Assembly (NCBI RefSeq): GCF_000003815.2
Contig: NC_049993.1
Span: forward strand, 2,692,119-2,756,118
Direction of reading: 5' to 3'
DNA length: 64,000 nucleotides
Source of the DNA: Branchiostoma floridae
Lineage: Eukaryota > Chordata > Leptocardii > Amphioxiformes > Branchiostomatidae
Part shown: in pieces, positions 21,170 through 32,228 of the stretch
Layout of the letters: each line of letters begins with the position of its first letter
How positions within the stretch are numbered: position 1 is the stretch's first letter
Made by a program: the position numbers and the translations under genes
The notes under the pieces: model-generated
What the model was told of the DNA's origin: nothing
Databases searched by the model: none
Seen by the model: the letters and a program-made list of their open reading frames with translations, nothing else

Positions 21170-23085
21170 TGTGAATAGTTGCAAAATGAAAAAAAAATGC
21201 AATAGATGGCCAAAAATATCGGAAAATGTATACTTATGTAAGAAAAAATGCATAACGTACTGGTTTTGTAAACATTCGTACGTTGAACATTTTATGTTCT
21301 GCGTGTTCTGCCATTTGTTCCATCTTCCCAACCACTTGGCTCATAGTGAAGGCAACCTGTTTTTGCCCAACTGATCTTTCCGTCGCCAAAAATCCAAACT
21401 TTCCCATTGAGGCTTTATGAACAATGCCACCTAGCGATATGTGCGAAATTGCAGATCCCATCGCTTACAACCGAACGCAGATCCTGTGACGTCATCAGCA
21501 AGGGTAAATCACATGATATAACATTCATTACTTTGGCGAGCTTAGCTATCGTTACCAGCTGTGTATGAAAGTCCCACCAACCACCTTCCCCTGGCTTTGA
21601 ACAGGAAAATGAGCGTATCAGACGGTCAATAATGGTTGCTAGGAGACCAAATTGTGAGGGGAAAGATCGTTTGGGCCGCACAAGCTGTTTTACATCAGTC
21701 TTCAATAGACAGCACATTCTGGATTGGAATATTAGTACATGTATATATGTACTTAGGCTCCACTGATTCGGTTATATGGATGTCATTTCTGGGCATCCCA
21801 AAACTGATGCGAACATGCGAAAGAAAGTTGACATCATAATGAAATCTAACTGACGCCTGAACACACATAACATCGTATACTCTATGAGGTCTAACTTCAC
21901 CGAGGGAAGAAGAAATCATTTAAAGACTTTTTTTCAGCCTTCTGATTTAAGTAATAACCCTTTCTAAGGGGACTATAGTTGCCCCGTGTGTGGCATATCT
22001 AATTTCGGTCGGAGAGGTAAAGGGCAATGACGTCGACCCTAATTGACGCAGGCGCAGAAGGCCCAAAACGAGTCCATACAGTATTTTAGCCTATTTTCGA
22101 CTTTTAGCAGGAAAATGTTCGAAACATTTCATATGGTGAGACAGTGTAGGGTGCAGACGTTCAGATTAGGCAAAAAAACAAGGTTTTGGTTGATTTTTTT
22201 TAGCCTGACCTGACCCCTTATTTGAAGTGGTCAGTCCCTAACTTGAGGTCACGTGATGACAAGATGGCGGCAAACACGAAAAATTTGGGACCTTCCACTG
22301 GCCAGAAAGTTTAGATATTAGACTTTTGGACACTTGAGATAGCGGGCTGCTGTTTGGGGTGAGTTCTTATGACCTGGAATGTTCACGGATGAGATTATGA
22401 CACCCTGAACTTGCTAACTTTTACATTATGGCCTATGCAGATTTCTATTAGTGGTAACTGCTCTAAAAAGACCTTTACCCCCTGTCTGTACTTTGCATGT
22501 GGCACTGCTAAAAGAAGTTACTAACTTGAGTGCGGTACTACATAGTCCTCGTCTGTCCCAAAGCATTTAGAAAATTCGACTGTAGTCTGAGCTTAGATTG
22601 TACTATATGCTAACAACTGTATTGTGTTCATTCACTGAGTATAAAAATAGATGACAACAAAGGTCATGTAAGCCCAAACTTTACGTCTTTCTTTTTTTTC
22701 TACATAAAGCCATGTTGATTTGAAGCCACTGTGGATCTGCTTGGAGATTGCCTTCATTTTATGTGGAATTTAAGTGGTCATGATGGTCAAATGAGCAAAC
22801 ACATAGAGCATGGTACATTATAGATAAATAATAGTTTTGTTACTTATGGCCTAGGTAAACGACGATTGTCTAAATGATACTAGTATTTTTATATCAACTG
22901 CTAAACATGTTTCTAAAACGCTTAATGTCTATCTATATGGCCCTATATCTGTATACCATAAAAAGTTCGAAAATACCAGTTTCCTCAGGACACCCCTGTA
23001 ACTAAAATGGAATGTTCTGGGGACTGCTTGATCGCAGATTGAACCAAGCTGTTGATATAGCCAAGAACCACAGGCCGCTGAGGAT
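21170..23085. other. No gene supported
   Basis: At 22264 the sequence 'aagatggcggc' follows a CACGTG E-box, a YY1-type promoter combination that is also common by chance and in repeats. No exon with consistent splice sites could be tied to it. Confidence 0.3.
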
Positions 23086-23087
23086 TT

Positions 23088-23260
23088 AGTAGAAGCCAGT
23101 TATTGCACAACGGATTACCGCACACTTTTGTTAACTTCACGGAATCCCCGAATCCCAAACCGGTGCGGTCCAGCAAGATAACTTCGCATTATTGCACCAT
23201 CCGGATAACAGCACGAAATTCACTGGCAAATAGGCTGTGCAATTAAGCGGCTTCAACTGT
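23088..23260. mobile_element. ~170-bp TIR MITE, copy 1
   Basis: It begins 'agtagaagcc' and ends 'gcaattaagcggcttcaact', the inverse of its start. It matches 36058-36226 along its length, including 'taacttc(g/a)cattattgcacc'. Confidence 0.7.
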
Positions 23261-23754
23261 ATATTGATACTCGCGAGATTTTGGCTAAGCCCTGTGAGAC
23301 TTCTTAAGCTTTCCTTGCTGGAAGTATTTTAGAAAAATCGGAGAAACAGGCTAAATTGCCTGCAAAGTATACGTAATTCAGTCGGAAATCGACGGTTAAG
23401 TTACAAATCTCTCACATATTTACTTTTAATTAGTTTACTATTAGTATCTAGTATACACGCTTTTAGGATAGTTGGGTTGCTGAAATAAAGAAAATAGAAA
23501 TTGGACAAATAAAGTAGATGGTTTTCCATAATAGTAAACCAATTATAATTGCTTCGTCGGGCTAAGTACAAAGGTTGTAATAAAGTAACAAATGGTGACA
23601 TAAATAATTGAGATGGCTTCTAACACTTATCTTGGGTTCAAAATACCCTCCTCTACATTTGTAAGTCTTCTTCTCGTCATTGAGTGATGCGTTTGTACAA
23701 TATACTGTAGTATTATCGAATCGCATAAGAAAGAAATGAATATTTCAACACCAG

Positions 23755-23999
23755 AGTATGGCTAGGCGGACAGAGTGTTCGCCTTACATTCGGTAGGTCG
23801 TGAGTTCGATCCCGGCCGAGTCAAAACAGACTTTAAAAATGGTACATATGCTACTTTCTCTGCTTAGCACTCAGCACTAATGAGGAAGAATATCGGAGTT
23901 AACACAAATATAACTACCAGTGGACTAGCTCCCTGCCGTAGTGGCTTCGCAAATGAGTGGCCCAAGGGCTACAGAAATAGAGATGGGCGCCACCCCTAA
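23755..23999 (+). mobile_element. tRNA-derived SINE
   Basis: The head contains an A-box-like 'tggctaggcggacagagtg' and a B box 'gagttcgatccc' (23802-23813) at tRNA-like spacing. The body 'ctactttctctgcttagcac' and 'agtggcccaagggct' is not tRNA. This head-plus-body plan is that of tRNA SINEs. The right end is uncertain. Confidence 0.65.
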
Positions 24000-24740
24000 G
24001 TAGACGTTGTTGTAACTTCGTGCGTTACGATATTTGCTACAGACGCGCCTGTTTGACTACAGGGGCCTGGGTGATGGCCAAGGTTTATGCAGCTCCAGAT
24101 TTGGGGAATATGTTTATTTGCCGAGAGGCCTGTCTGCTTAGGCCACGGTGATGTGATTGTATGGATGACACCCTTTGGAAACCCCAAAACTGATGCGAGC
24201 GCGCAAACAATAAAAAAGTATTCCTCACCCCAAATATAAGGAGTCAGAAAGGTTGAAGAAAGGTTGAACAGAGTGTGTTATACGGAATAATGGAGTCTTT
24301 ATCGTTCTTTCACATCGTCTTCTTTGAACTTAGAATTTACTTTACCATTCTATGACAATAGTATCCGTTCCCGACAATTTTCAAAATTTATTTATATGTG
24401 CTCATTTCAAAGCTACTCTGTACGGTTTGCAATATGGTCAAAAACTGTATGATACAATTTTACACTTTACATCCGTACAAGATATGAAGCGCTTATAGGG
24501 CCTTCACACGGAAATCGAATTAGTAGGAATCAAGCCGAACCAGTCGGAATGAAGTATTTGCAAAATTCGTAACACATTCGGGGCCATTCCCATACATGTC
24601 CAGAAATGGGTGAAATGTACGAAGTTTGGATCAGCCTACGTCACACGTAATTTCCGACAACTTCTGGCTTCCGACAACTTCCGACAACCGCTGTCGGTAA
24701 AGTTCGGGAAACGTCGACAATTATCTGTGAAGTAGCTACG
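24000..24740. other. No gene supported
   Basis: A 50-base stretch at 24155-24210 resembles 21765-21830 ('ccccaaaactgatgcgagcg' against 'cccaaaactgatgcgaacat'), a minor shared repeat. 'Ttccgacaactt' is tandemly repeated at about 24650-24690. Confidence 0.35.
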
Positions 24741-24742
24741 CT

Positions 24743-24880
24743 AAGTTCGTACATGGGGCGGACCTAATGTACGATGTACGATGTTCGAAGTTAAGATTTT
24801 TCTATTTTGTGGGTTATGCTAAGTTCGTACATGGGGCGGACCTAATGTACGATGTACGATGTACGAAGTTAAGATATTTT
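24743..24880. repeat. Two copies of a GTACGATGTACGA-type repeat
   Basis: 'Aagttcgtacatggggcgg' plus 'acctaatgtacgatgtacga' occurs twice with a ~78-base period. It is in inverse orientation to the 60-bp satellite that starts at 25085, forming a large imperfect inverted repeat with it. Confidence 0.7.
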
Positions 24881-25084
24881 GACTATGCTGTGGGTTATGC
24901 TAACTCTGTACGCAGCATTCTATGCTACTTTCACCTGTCGCACATGGTAAATGTGAAACATGTAGAATAACGATGTTTTGTCTGAAAATAATAAAAATGC
25001 AACATGTATTGCATTTATCTTTTGTTGAACATTAATTTTGATAATTTACAAGGTCAGCAGTCCTGCTCTCTCCAGTTTTCTCTG

Positions 25085-26012
25085 ATTTTTTAAGTTCGTA
25101 CATCGTACATCGTACACCAACCCTGCCCCTCTGTACTAAGTTAGATTTTTAAGTTCGTACATCGTACATCGTACATCAACCCTGCCCCTCTGTACTAAGT
25201 TAGATTTTTTAAGTTCGTACATCGTACATCGTACATCAACCCTGCCCCTCTGTACTAAGTTAGATTTTTTAAGTTCGTACATCGTACATCGTACATCAAC
25301 CCTGCCCCTCTGTACTAAGTTAGATTTTTCAAGTTCGTACATCGTACATCGTACATCAACCCTGCCCCTCTGTACTAAGTTAGATTTTTTAAGTTCGTAC
25401 ATCGTACATCGTACATCAACCCTGCCCCTCTGTACTAAGTTAGATTTTTCAAGTTCGTACATCGTACATCGTACATCAACCCTGCCCCTCTGTACTAAGT
25501 TAGATTTTTTAAGTTCGTACATCGTACACTAGGGCTGGGTACCGGTACAGAAAATTCAGGTCCAGGTCCGGTTCAGGTCCAGAGGATCAGGTCCAGGTCC
25601 GGACCTGAACCTGGACCTGATTCAGTATGACTCATATCAATGGTCCATTTCACTAAAAAGAAATCTCTTTGGTGGAGTATTAGACTCATACTGGCGTTTT
25701 AAAATCCTACAACGCTAACTGCACCTATACGATGGGCTGTAAAACTTGGTAGAAATTACTATAAACTCTACTCTGCTTCACTCTTGTTATTTTCTTTCAC
25801 CTACAAGTGCCAAAACGTGTGAATGCCTGATGAAATAATCTGTTAATTTTCTAATCGGTCCAACATCCGGTCCACCTATTTTTTTCAGGTCCGGTTTTTC
25901 TGGACCGGTCCAATAAGAAAAACCGGTTTTGTACCGGTACGCTGTACCGATACCCAGCCCTATCGTACACCGTACATCGTACACCAACCCTGCCTACCTG
26001 TACAAAGTTAGA
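25085..26012. repeat. 60-bp satellite, about 8 units, split by a MITE
   Basis: Units begin 'aagttcgtacatcgtacatc' at 25092, 25150, 25211, 25271, 25331, 25391, 25451 and 25511, and resume at 25963 after an insertion. Because most units are 60 bases, the minus strand stays open for 128 codons as a 20-residue repeat. That is a consequence of the period, not evidence of a gene. Confidence 0.9.
25532..25960. mobile_element. 429-bp TIR MITE nested in the satellite
   Basis: Terminal repeats 'gggctgggtaccggtac' and 'gtaccgatacccagccc' are flanked on both sides by TA (25530-25531 and 25961-25962). The interior near the left end is built from 'ggtccaggtccgg' and its inverse. Fragments of the interior occur at 46860-46965 and weakly at 54142-54180. 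Confidence 0.8.
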
Positions 26013-27378
26013 TGACGTCACTTAAAACTTCCGAAGTTTACCGATTACGGTCTATATCTACCTTTAACTTCGTACAAGTTCGTACACACTAACTTCGTAC
26101 AATTACCCCTTTTCTGGACATACCTCGCCATTCCGAGTTGGAATTCCAAATTGACTTGATATCCCCTTCACATGAGAAGGAATGAGCAAGAATGCCGTCA
26201 GAATGAAAATTCTTTTCTATTCCTGGGAATTCGTAGTGTATTCTAGAAATTCTTACTGCATTCGAGATCTTCTTTTGGCCACATTCGGGAAGGATTCGAA
26301 GCGGCTTGCCGTTTCGGTTCTCCATCGAATGAGATAAGAACGTTTCGAATAATGTTGGAATGCCACAGAATGCGGTCAGACTGCAGTTAGAATAGTTAGA
26401 ATCCACTTGGAATGCCATTCGATATTTCTACACTTCGAATGCACCTCGACAGTTTTTGACATGTCAAAAACTTTCGAGCCAGCCAAAAGAACGGGGACGA
26501 ATATCTGGAACCAGACCGGATGTGTGACGTCAGCATTGGGTCAAAAGTGATTGGTCGCCTATATCGCCCCCGTCCCGGTTGAGGGAAGGTTGATGGGTTC
26601 TGATGTAAATTGCTTCATCTCTCCCCTTAGGAGGTAATCCTGTTCGGAGTCCAGTATGGTCAAAACCTTTTTTTTTTGAAACGGATGAAAATTGATCCGC
26701 GCGGGGATGTCATACATAGAATTGAATTAATATGGCCTAACACTCAGCAGACAAACCACCAGACACCTCTAATGACTGACAGATCGTGTCATCATTAGGC
26801 GGGGAGGGTCCCATGGGCCGATATCTCACTGGGACTTTTGGTATCCGTAAGTGGTAAGTACCGTCTCCGTACGAACACGTGGCGATTCCCACGGATTTGG
26901 GAGCACACAGACACGCCGTAGAAATTTGAGTGCATGCAGAACTTTCTCTGCGTCCGGGCTGCGGATTCGCCCTCCGTACGTGCCAGTACGGGCGACGCAC
27001 CTGCCATGTACAGCCTGAACGTTTTCAGGAATACGTGGCGGACGTGGCCTCCACAAAAAACGTACGGACAAATTGCACGTACGGCGGGTTGTGCCCCAGC
27101 ATTGCATCAGAACAATGGACGTACATGTAGCATTCGACTGTCTTCTTCTTTTTATTGCAATCAAAGCCATTCAAACTGGAAAAAGAAATAGAATAAAGGC
27201 ACTAATACCATCAGAAAAAAGCATGAATCTAAAGGAAATGATTCATATTGCCATGAAAACACATTTATTGATAGATCAAAACAAAATATATAATGAACTT
27301 TGACGTGAATTTCGGTAATACAAATTAATGATTCAGTCGACTTTTGTTTGGACACAACTATACGCGAACTAAATACGG
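26013..27378. other. No gene supported
   Basis: The part at 26100-26450 is rich in 'gaatgc/gaatt' words. The part at 26820-27130 is CpG-rich with many 'gtacg' words and several overlapping open frames on both strands, none with a recognisable motif. I treat these as repeat-derived. Confidence 0.3.
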
Positions 27379-27789
27379 GATTTTGATTTTTTTGATTTGA
27401 TTTATTCGGCTGTATAATCATGAGAAATACAGCCAGGGCTACCCAACTAGCCTGAGGCTATTATCAAGGGCTAGCCCTGGTAACATTACAATATACGTTA
27501 TACAATAGTATACAATATACAACAGTGTTAACGATACACGTAACTTTGACTACAGAGGTGATCCGTGTTTACAGCTTGACTAGCAGTCGTACGATCTAGG
27601 ATGTCAGTCTATGATACAAATGATATTACTCGGTTATCTATATAAGGCTAGTTAGTCATCGATTAACACGTTTGAACGCTATAATGTATACGTTCTACAG
27701 TGCAGATCGTTCAGTAGGAACAGTAGCTGTTGCCATCAATAGCTACTATCAGTAATACAATGACTATTAGGAAACTATGATATGCTTTA

Positions 27790-30700
27790 TCAAGCGTTTA
27801 CAGAGTATTTGTTATCAGGCGACGTGCGCAGTCTATTTTTGAAGGAGCTGATGGTGCTAGCTGTACGGGTACTACTGGGGAGAGAGTTCCAGAGGGAAAT
27901 TGCTCTGCTCACAAATGTTCTCTGAGATCGTGTAGTCTTGTATGCAGGAGTAGTCAAATGTTCACTGTTTCTTAGGGGGTAGCGGGAGTCGATAGCAGAC
28001 GCTCGTGCATGAGGAAGCAGACTTTGCAGGTGTGGGGGGCAACGTCCATTCAACAGTTTGTACATGGTTACTGCCGTATGGAACTTGCGTCGGTACTGTA
28101 GTGACGGTAGGGATAGTTCAGAGTAGAGACGTTCGTATGAAGGGTACGGTAGTCCGAAGTGGCCACTGATAATCCTGGTGGTTTGGTACTGGACAGATTC
28201 CAGGATCTTTTGGTCACGTTTGGTAAGGCCGGCCCAGACAATGTCAGCATACTCTAGACTTGGTCTTGTGATCATAGTGTATAGCCTGAGAAGTAGATTC
28301 TTCGGAATCTTCTTCCGTAGAGCACATAGTAGTCCGGATGATCGCCTAGCCTTTGTTGAGATGATCTCTACGTGTGTTGACCAGGACAGGGTATTTGTGA
28401 CAGTGACGCCTAGGTGTTTATGACTGGTGACAACCTGTAAAACAGTTCCTCCAAGGATCACAGGAGGAATCGATCGAGGAAGGGCGCGAGACGTAATAAA
28501 CATGACTTTGCACTTGTCTATATTAGCCTCTAGTTTCCATTTTGAAAGCCAGGTTGACACAGAGCTCAACTCACTGTTTAGTGATGCGACTACGCTGTCG
28601 ATAGAGCGGTGGCAAGAAGACAGTGATGTATCGTCGGCAAATAGGTTTGTTTGACACTGTGTAAGGCTAGTGGCCAGATCGTTGATGTAAAGTATAAAAA
28701 GTGTCGGTCCGAGGACGGATCCTTGCGGCACTCCGGCTAATGGAGACTTCCATTCGGAGCCTACTCCCTGAATGACGACACGTTGTCGTCTATCGGAGAG
28801 ATAGCTGGTGAACCAGTTGAGCATGGGGCCATTAATCCCGCATGCTTTTAATTTAGCAAGAAGTCCTGCGTGCCAGACCTTGTCAAAGGCCTTTCGGAGG
28901 TCAAGAAATACGCAGCCTACAATTTGTCCTCTATCCATGGCGTCGGTCCATTCCTCCATTAGTCGGCACAGCTGCAGTGCGGTGTTGTCAAGTGGTCTAA
29001 ATCCGCTTTGGTGGTCAGTCAGTATCGGATTTATATGGGCAATTAGTCGCTTGTTCACCAGGGTTTCCATAACCTTTGACACTGCGCTCAGTAGTGATAT
29101 AGGCCTGTAGTTGTTTGAGAGGTGGCGGCTACCGGCTTTGTGAATGGGGGTTACGTTAGCTTTTTTCCATTCCGAAGGTACCTGCCCGAGTTGGAGAGAT
29201 TTGTTATACAGGCAGGTTAGAGGAGCTGAGATCGGATCTGCTACTAGACGTAAGAGCCTGGGGGATATTTCGTCGGGTCCACATGACTTTCCGACTTTCA
29301 GAGAACTTAGTTGTTGTCGTACTTCCTCAACTGACAGCTGAACAGAATCCAAGACTGCTCCCGGGACAGTTGTCGGGCGGAATGTTGGAGCTGGGTCGTT
29401 CCTAGCGGGAAGATCAGTCTGGTTTATGAAGAAATTGTTCAGGGCATTAGCCTTTTCTTCCGGAGTCTCCAGTATGGCTGAACCGACTTTAAGAGCTGGG
29501 ATACCCGTTGAGGTATTTCCCAGAGCAGATTTAGCATATGTGAAGAATCGCCTGGTGTTGCCAGTCTCCACATCATTCACGAGTTCCTCAATGTAAGCTG
29601 ACTCGGCCCTTCTTGTGAGTGCAGTCACTAGATTTCTTTGTCTTCTGTAGGTGGCCCACGTTACCTCAGTATTTATCCGTTTCGCTCTGGAGTGTAGGCG
29701 GTGTTTTCTACGGATAGCTGTTTTGATCTCTTTGTTAGAATGTATCCAGGGCTTTGCTGTCCTAGTGGTAGAGACAAACTTGTGAGGGATGTGTTGTTTG
29801 CATATGGCAATGAACATGTTGTACCATGAATCCCAGATGTCGTCCATGGAGTCAAAAACGTGGTTGATATCCCAGGGGGCGGCTGCAATGTGTTGGTGAA
29901 GGGTTTCAATGTTCGCCTTGCTATACAACCAGACGAGGCGTTTTCCGCTGCGGTGGTTTGCCTTTAGGTTGAGCGCAGTTGCTGTTGCAAGATGATCAGA
30001 GTCACCAAGGGGAGCTAAGGTGCCCGTTTGGTGACACATTACTGGATGGGAGGTGACAATCAGGTCCAACAAGTTCCTCCCACGGGTCGGTTCGTGAAGC
30101 ACCTGTTCTAGACCATGGTTCATGAAAATGTTGTCAAGTTGACGTCCCGGGTTGTCAGTTGTGTTGCTGTTAAGCCAGTTGCTGTTCTTTGCATTGAAAT
30201 CTCCGAGGATCACTTTAACAGCATGTGCTTGGTCCGTTGCTTTCTGAATCTGAGTTTCGAATAGGTCAAAGAATGTGTCATCTGCTGATGGCGGGCGATA
30301 TGAACAATTGATTAAGAGATTGGTATTGGCTTTGGTCACATCACACCAGATAGATTCTATCTCGTCATTCTCAAGATCACCACGTCTTGTCGTGTACAGA
30401 GAATCACTGACATACATCATGACGCCACCTCCATGTCTGTTCCTGTCTTTGCGGTACACCTGGTACCCTTCCAGTTCGATATCACGGTCAACAATTTCAC
30501 TACTTAGCCAAGTCTCAGTTACGCATAGAACACTGAACTTCATCGTGGATACCAAAGATCTGAGTTCTTCAATCTTGGGTAGTAAACTTCGAGCATTGAG
30601 ATGTACCATGGTCAGTAAGTTTTTCGAGTTTGGGTTCAGCAACAGTTCCGACATGTCTGAAGCAGTATCAGGGTGTCTGATATTTTGTTGTGTGGGATCC

Positions 30701-30810
30701 ATAGGTGGGTTAAAATAGGTGGATCCGGTTCTTACAATGTCTGTACCTATTCGCAATGACAAAGCGACGAGGAGAAATAACCAAATCGTTGTCAAAGGAT
30801 TGTCGAACAT
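27790..30810 (-). CDS. ORF2: endonuclease-reverse transcriptase, 1006 aa, intact
   Basis: The protein cuts target DNA and copies the element RNA at the nick. After a short hydrophobic N-terminus, the endonuclease domain (about residues 65-290) shows HLNARSL, VTETWLS, GDFNAKNSNW and GDSDH, the metal and catalytic positions of the exonuclease-endonuclease-phosphatase fold. The reverse transcriptase (about residues 500-760) shows NYRPISLLSAVSKVME, VFLDLRKAFDKVWH, GVPQGSVLGPTLFILYIND and FADDTSL, so the catalytic Asp pair is present. A C-terminal region (VWAGLTKRDQKILESVQ, then RAISLWNSLP) matches the tail of such proteins. No frameshift or internal stop is present. The start ATG lies 8 bases after the ORF1 stop, which fits translation by reinitiation. 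Confidence 0.92.
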   Translation of the reverse strand: MFDNPLTTIWLFLLVALSLRIGTDIVRTGSTYFNPPMDPTQQNIRHPDTASDMSELLLNPNSKNLLTMVHLNARSLLPKIEELRSLVSTMKFSVLCVTETWLSSEIVDRDIELEGYQVYRKDRNRHGGGVMMYVSDSLYTTRRGDLENDEIESIWCDVTKANTNLLINCSYRPPSADDTFFDLFETQIQKATDQAHAVKVILGDFNAKNSNWLNSNTTDNPGRQLDNIFMNHGLEQVLHEPTRGRNLLDLIVTSHPVMCHQTGTLAPLGDSDHLATATALNLKANHRSGKRLVWLYSKANIETLHQHIAAAPWDINHVFDSMDDIWDSWYNMFIAICKQHIPHKFVSTTRTAKPWIHSNKEIKTAIRRKHRLHSRAKRINTEVTWATYRRQRNLVTALTRRAESAYIEELVNDVETGNTRRFFTYAKSALGNTSTGIPALKVGSAILETPEEKANALNNFFINQTDLPARNDPAPTFRPTTVPGAVLDSVQLSVEEVRQQLSSLKVGKSCGPDEISPRLLRLVADPISAPLTCLYNKSLQLGQVPSEWKKANVTPIHKAGSRHLSNNYRPISLLSAVSKVMETLVNKRLIAHINPILTDHQSGFRPLDNTALQLCRLMEEWTDAMDRGQIVGCVFLDLRKAFDKVWHAGLLAKLKACGINGPMLNWFTSYLSDRRQRVVIQGVGSEWKSPLAGVPQGSVLGPTLFILYINDLATSLTQCQTNLFADDTSLSSCHRSIDSVVASLNSELSSVSTWLSKWKLEANIDKCKVMFITSRALPRSIPPVILGGTVLQVVTSHKHLGVTVTNTLSWSTHVEIISTKARRSSGLLCALRKKIPKNLLLRLYTMITRPSLEYADIVWAGLTKRDQKILESVQYQTTRIISGHFGLPYPSYERLYSELSLPSLQYRRKFHTAVTMYKLLNGRCPPHLQSLLPHARASAIDSRYPLRNSEHLTTPAYKTTRSQRTFVSRAISLWNSLPSSTRTASTISSFKNRLRTSPDNKYSVNA

Positions 30811-30818
30811 AATGTCAG

Positions 30819-32228
30819 TTACTTAGGACCCTTCCTACCTTTCTTCCGTAAGGAAGATGAAGGGACAACTTTGGTCTTGTAAGACACTAAGGCTTTACCA
30901 GGAGAAGGGAGCGTTTTAGTTGTCCCCTTCTCGTCTGCATCTTTTTTAGACTTTTTTTCAACTGCCCTGCCGTTTCGTCTTGCAGAGGTGTCCGAGTCAT
31001 CAGACTCGCTAGGACTTGCATCTGCGTCTTTCTTTATCTTTTTACCAGTTGCCTTTCCTGTTCGTCTTGCAGAGGTGTCCGAGTCATCGGAGTCGCTCTG
31101 GCTTGAAGGGAGAGGTCGTTTGTTGACACTCTCTTCGTCTGTTTCGTATTCGGCGCTGATATCCCCTGAGTCGTCTAATTTGAGAAGGAGGCCGTCAGTT
31201 TGGCTGGTGACCAAGTCCTCTGCATCCTCCATGTCAGTCTCACCGCCTGGCGGCTCTTTACCCCCGTCTTGGGACTCAGGCGTACTCACCACCCCGTTTG
31301 GGGACTCAGGCGTACTCACCACTCCGTTTGGGGGCTCAGGCGTACTCACCACTCCGTTTTGGGGCTCAGCCGTACTCACCACCACCTTAGGGACTGTCGG
31401 TGTGTTGTCCTGTACTGAACTCTGACTGGTATACTCGTTTTCACCAGGTGTAACTGGTTTCTTTACACTCTTGTCGTTCGGCTGTGTAGGGGTGATCTTG
31501 GTCCAGCTAGTGGTGACGTTCAGCCTGTTTGCAAAGCTTAGTTGGCACGACCTTGCAGAGTGACCTTCCCCTCCACAGATGTTACATTTGATGTCTTGGT
31601 CACAATCGGTGGCTAAATGACCAATCTCAAAACAGCGGGTGCACTTCATGGCTGTACAAGCGGCGACAAAATGCTCGTCACTGCCACAGCGGTGACAGAT
31701 CCTCGGCTGTCCGTTGTACCTAAAGGTCACAAGTTCACTGCCGATACGGATAGAATTCGGGATGTGCTTTGTGATCTTCATACGATACTGCCTAGTACCG
31801 GTCAGGATTTCAGGGAAACCTTGGTTCGCATAGGTAAGGAAACGGCTGTCTTCTACAGTACCAAACTCTCTGAGCCGATGGCGGATAAAGTTATCATCCA
31901 TTTCAACAGGGATGCCAAAGGCTGTTATCACTGTCAACCCGGAGCCGTACAACTCGACATCAACTGCACTGTCAGATGTAAGTCGAGGGCTCACTTTGGC
32001 GAGGGATGATTGGGACTTGAAGGTGATCTCACATACTCCCCTTGTTCTCCGTTGTATTCCCACGATGTCGGTCAGTGGGTTTACCCCATGTTTTTTCAAC
32101 AGTTCAATGGCATCACTAAACTGGGCATCTTCGACCTGGAGAAATGTAACCTTAACGCTGCGCTGCCTGGTGAATTTAGACACGGTAGGCATCTTCAGAC
32201 TTAGTGTTTGGCGGGAAAAACCAGACAC
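30819..32228 (-). CDS. ORF1: gag-like nucleic-acid-binding protein, 469 aa
   Basis: This is the RNA-binding partner of ORF2 in the retrotransposon particle. Near residues 180-235 there are three consecutive Cys/His knuckles: CHRCGSDEHFVAAC, CTRCFEIGHLATDC and CNICGGEGHSARSC. The N-terminal part resembles the RNA-recognition-like domain that precedes such knuckles, though this is weak. The C-terminal half is low in complexity. It has four 10-residue repeats of the form VVSTPEPPNG (31261-31390) and then Ser/Asp-rich and Lys-rich stretches (DSDDSDTSARR occurs twice in related form). It is intact from ATG to TAA. Confidence 0.85.
   Translation of the reverse strand: MSGFSRQTLSLKMPTVSKFTRQRSVKVTFLQVEDAQFSDAIELLKKHGVNPLTDIVGIQRRTRGVCEITFKSQSSLAKVSPRLTSDSAVDVELYGSGLTVITAFGIPVEMDDNFIRHRLREFGTVEDSRFLTYANQGFPEILTGTRQYRMKITKHIPNSIRIGSELVTFRYNGQPRICHRCGSDEHFVAACTAMKCTRCFEIGHLATDCDQDIKCNICGGEGHSARSCQLSFANRLNVTTSWTKITPTQPNDKSVKKPVTPGENEYTSQSSVQDNTPTVPKVVVSTAEPQNGVVSTPEPPNGVVSTPESPNGVVSTPESQDGGKEPPGGETDMEDAEDLVTSQTDGLLLKLDDSGDISAEYETDEESVNKRPLPSSQSDSDDSDTSARRTGKATGKKIKKDADASPSESDDSDTSARRNGRAVEKKSKKDADEKGTTKTLPSPGKALVSYKTKVVPSSSLRKKGRKGPK

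Noticed and set aside
20756..21178. A 140-codon open frame
   Set aside because: It overlaps a decayed TIR-family repeat and its composition is that of the repeat.
22262..22276. YY1-like 'aagatggcggc' as a promoter start
   Set aside because: The same word occurs inside a MITE at 39882 and near a foldback at 43037, so it is not specific, and no downstream exon was found.
25136..25522. A 128-codon frame of 20-residue repeats (MYELKKSNLVQRGRVDVRCT)
   Set aside because: The satellite period is a multiple of three, so the frame stays open automatically. There are no splice or start signals and unit changes are not biased to silent sites.
26737..27191. Cluster of overlapping open frames on both strands
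   Set aside because: CpG-rich repeat-like sequence with open frames in most phases. None has a family motif or splice support.
30275..31425. Plus-strand frames of 110-147 codons inside the LINE
   Set aside because: They are antisense shadows of the retrotransposon ORF1 and ORF2.
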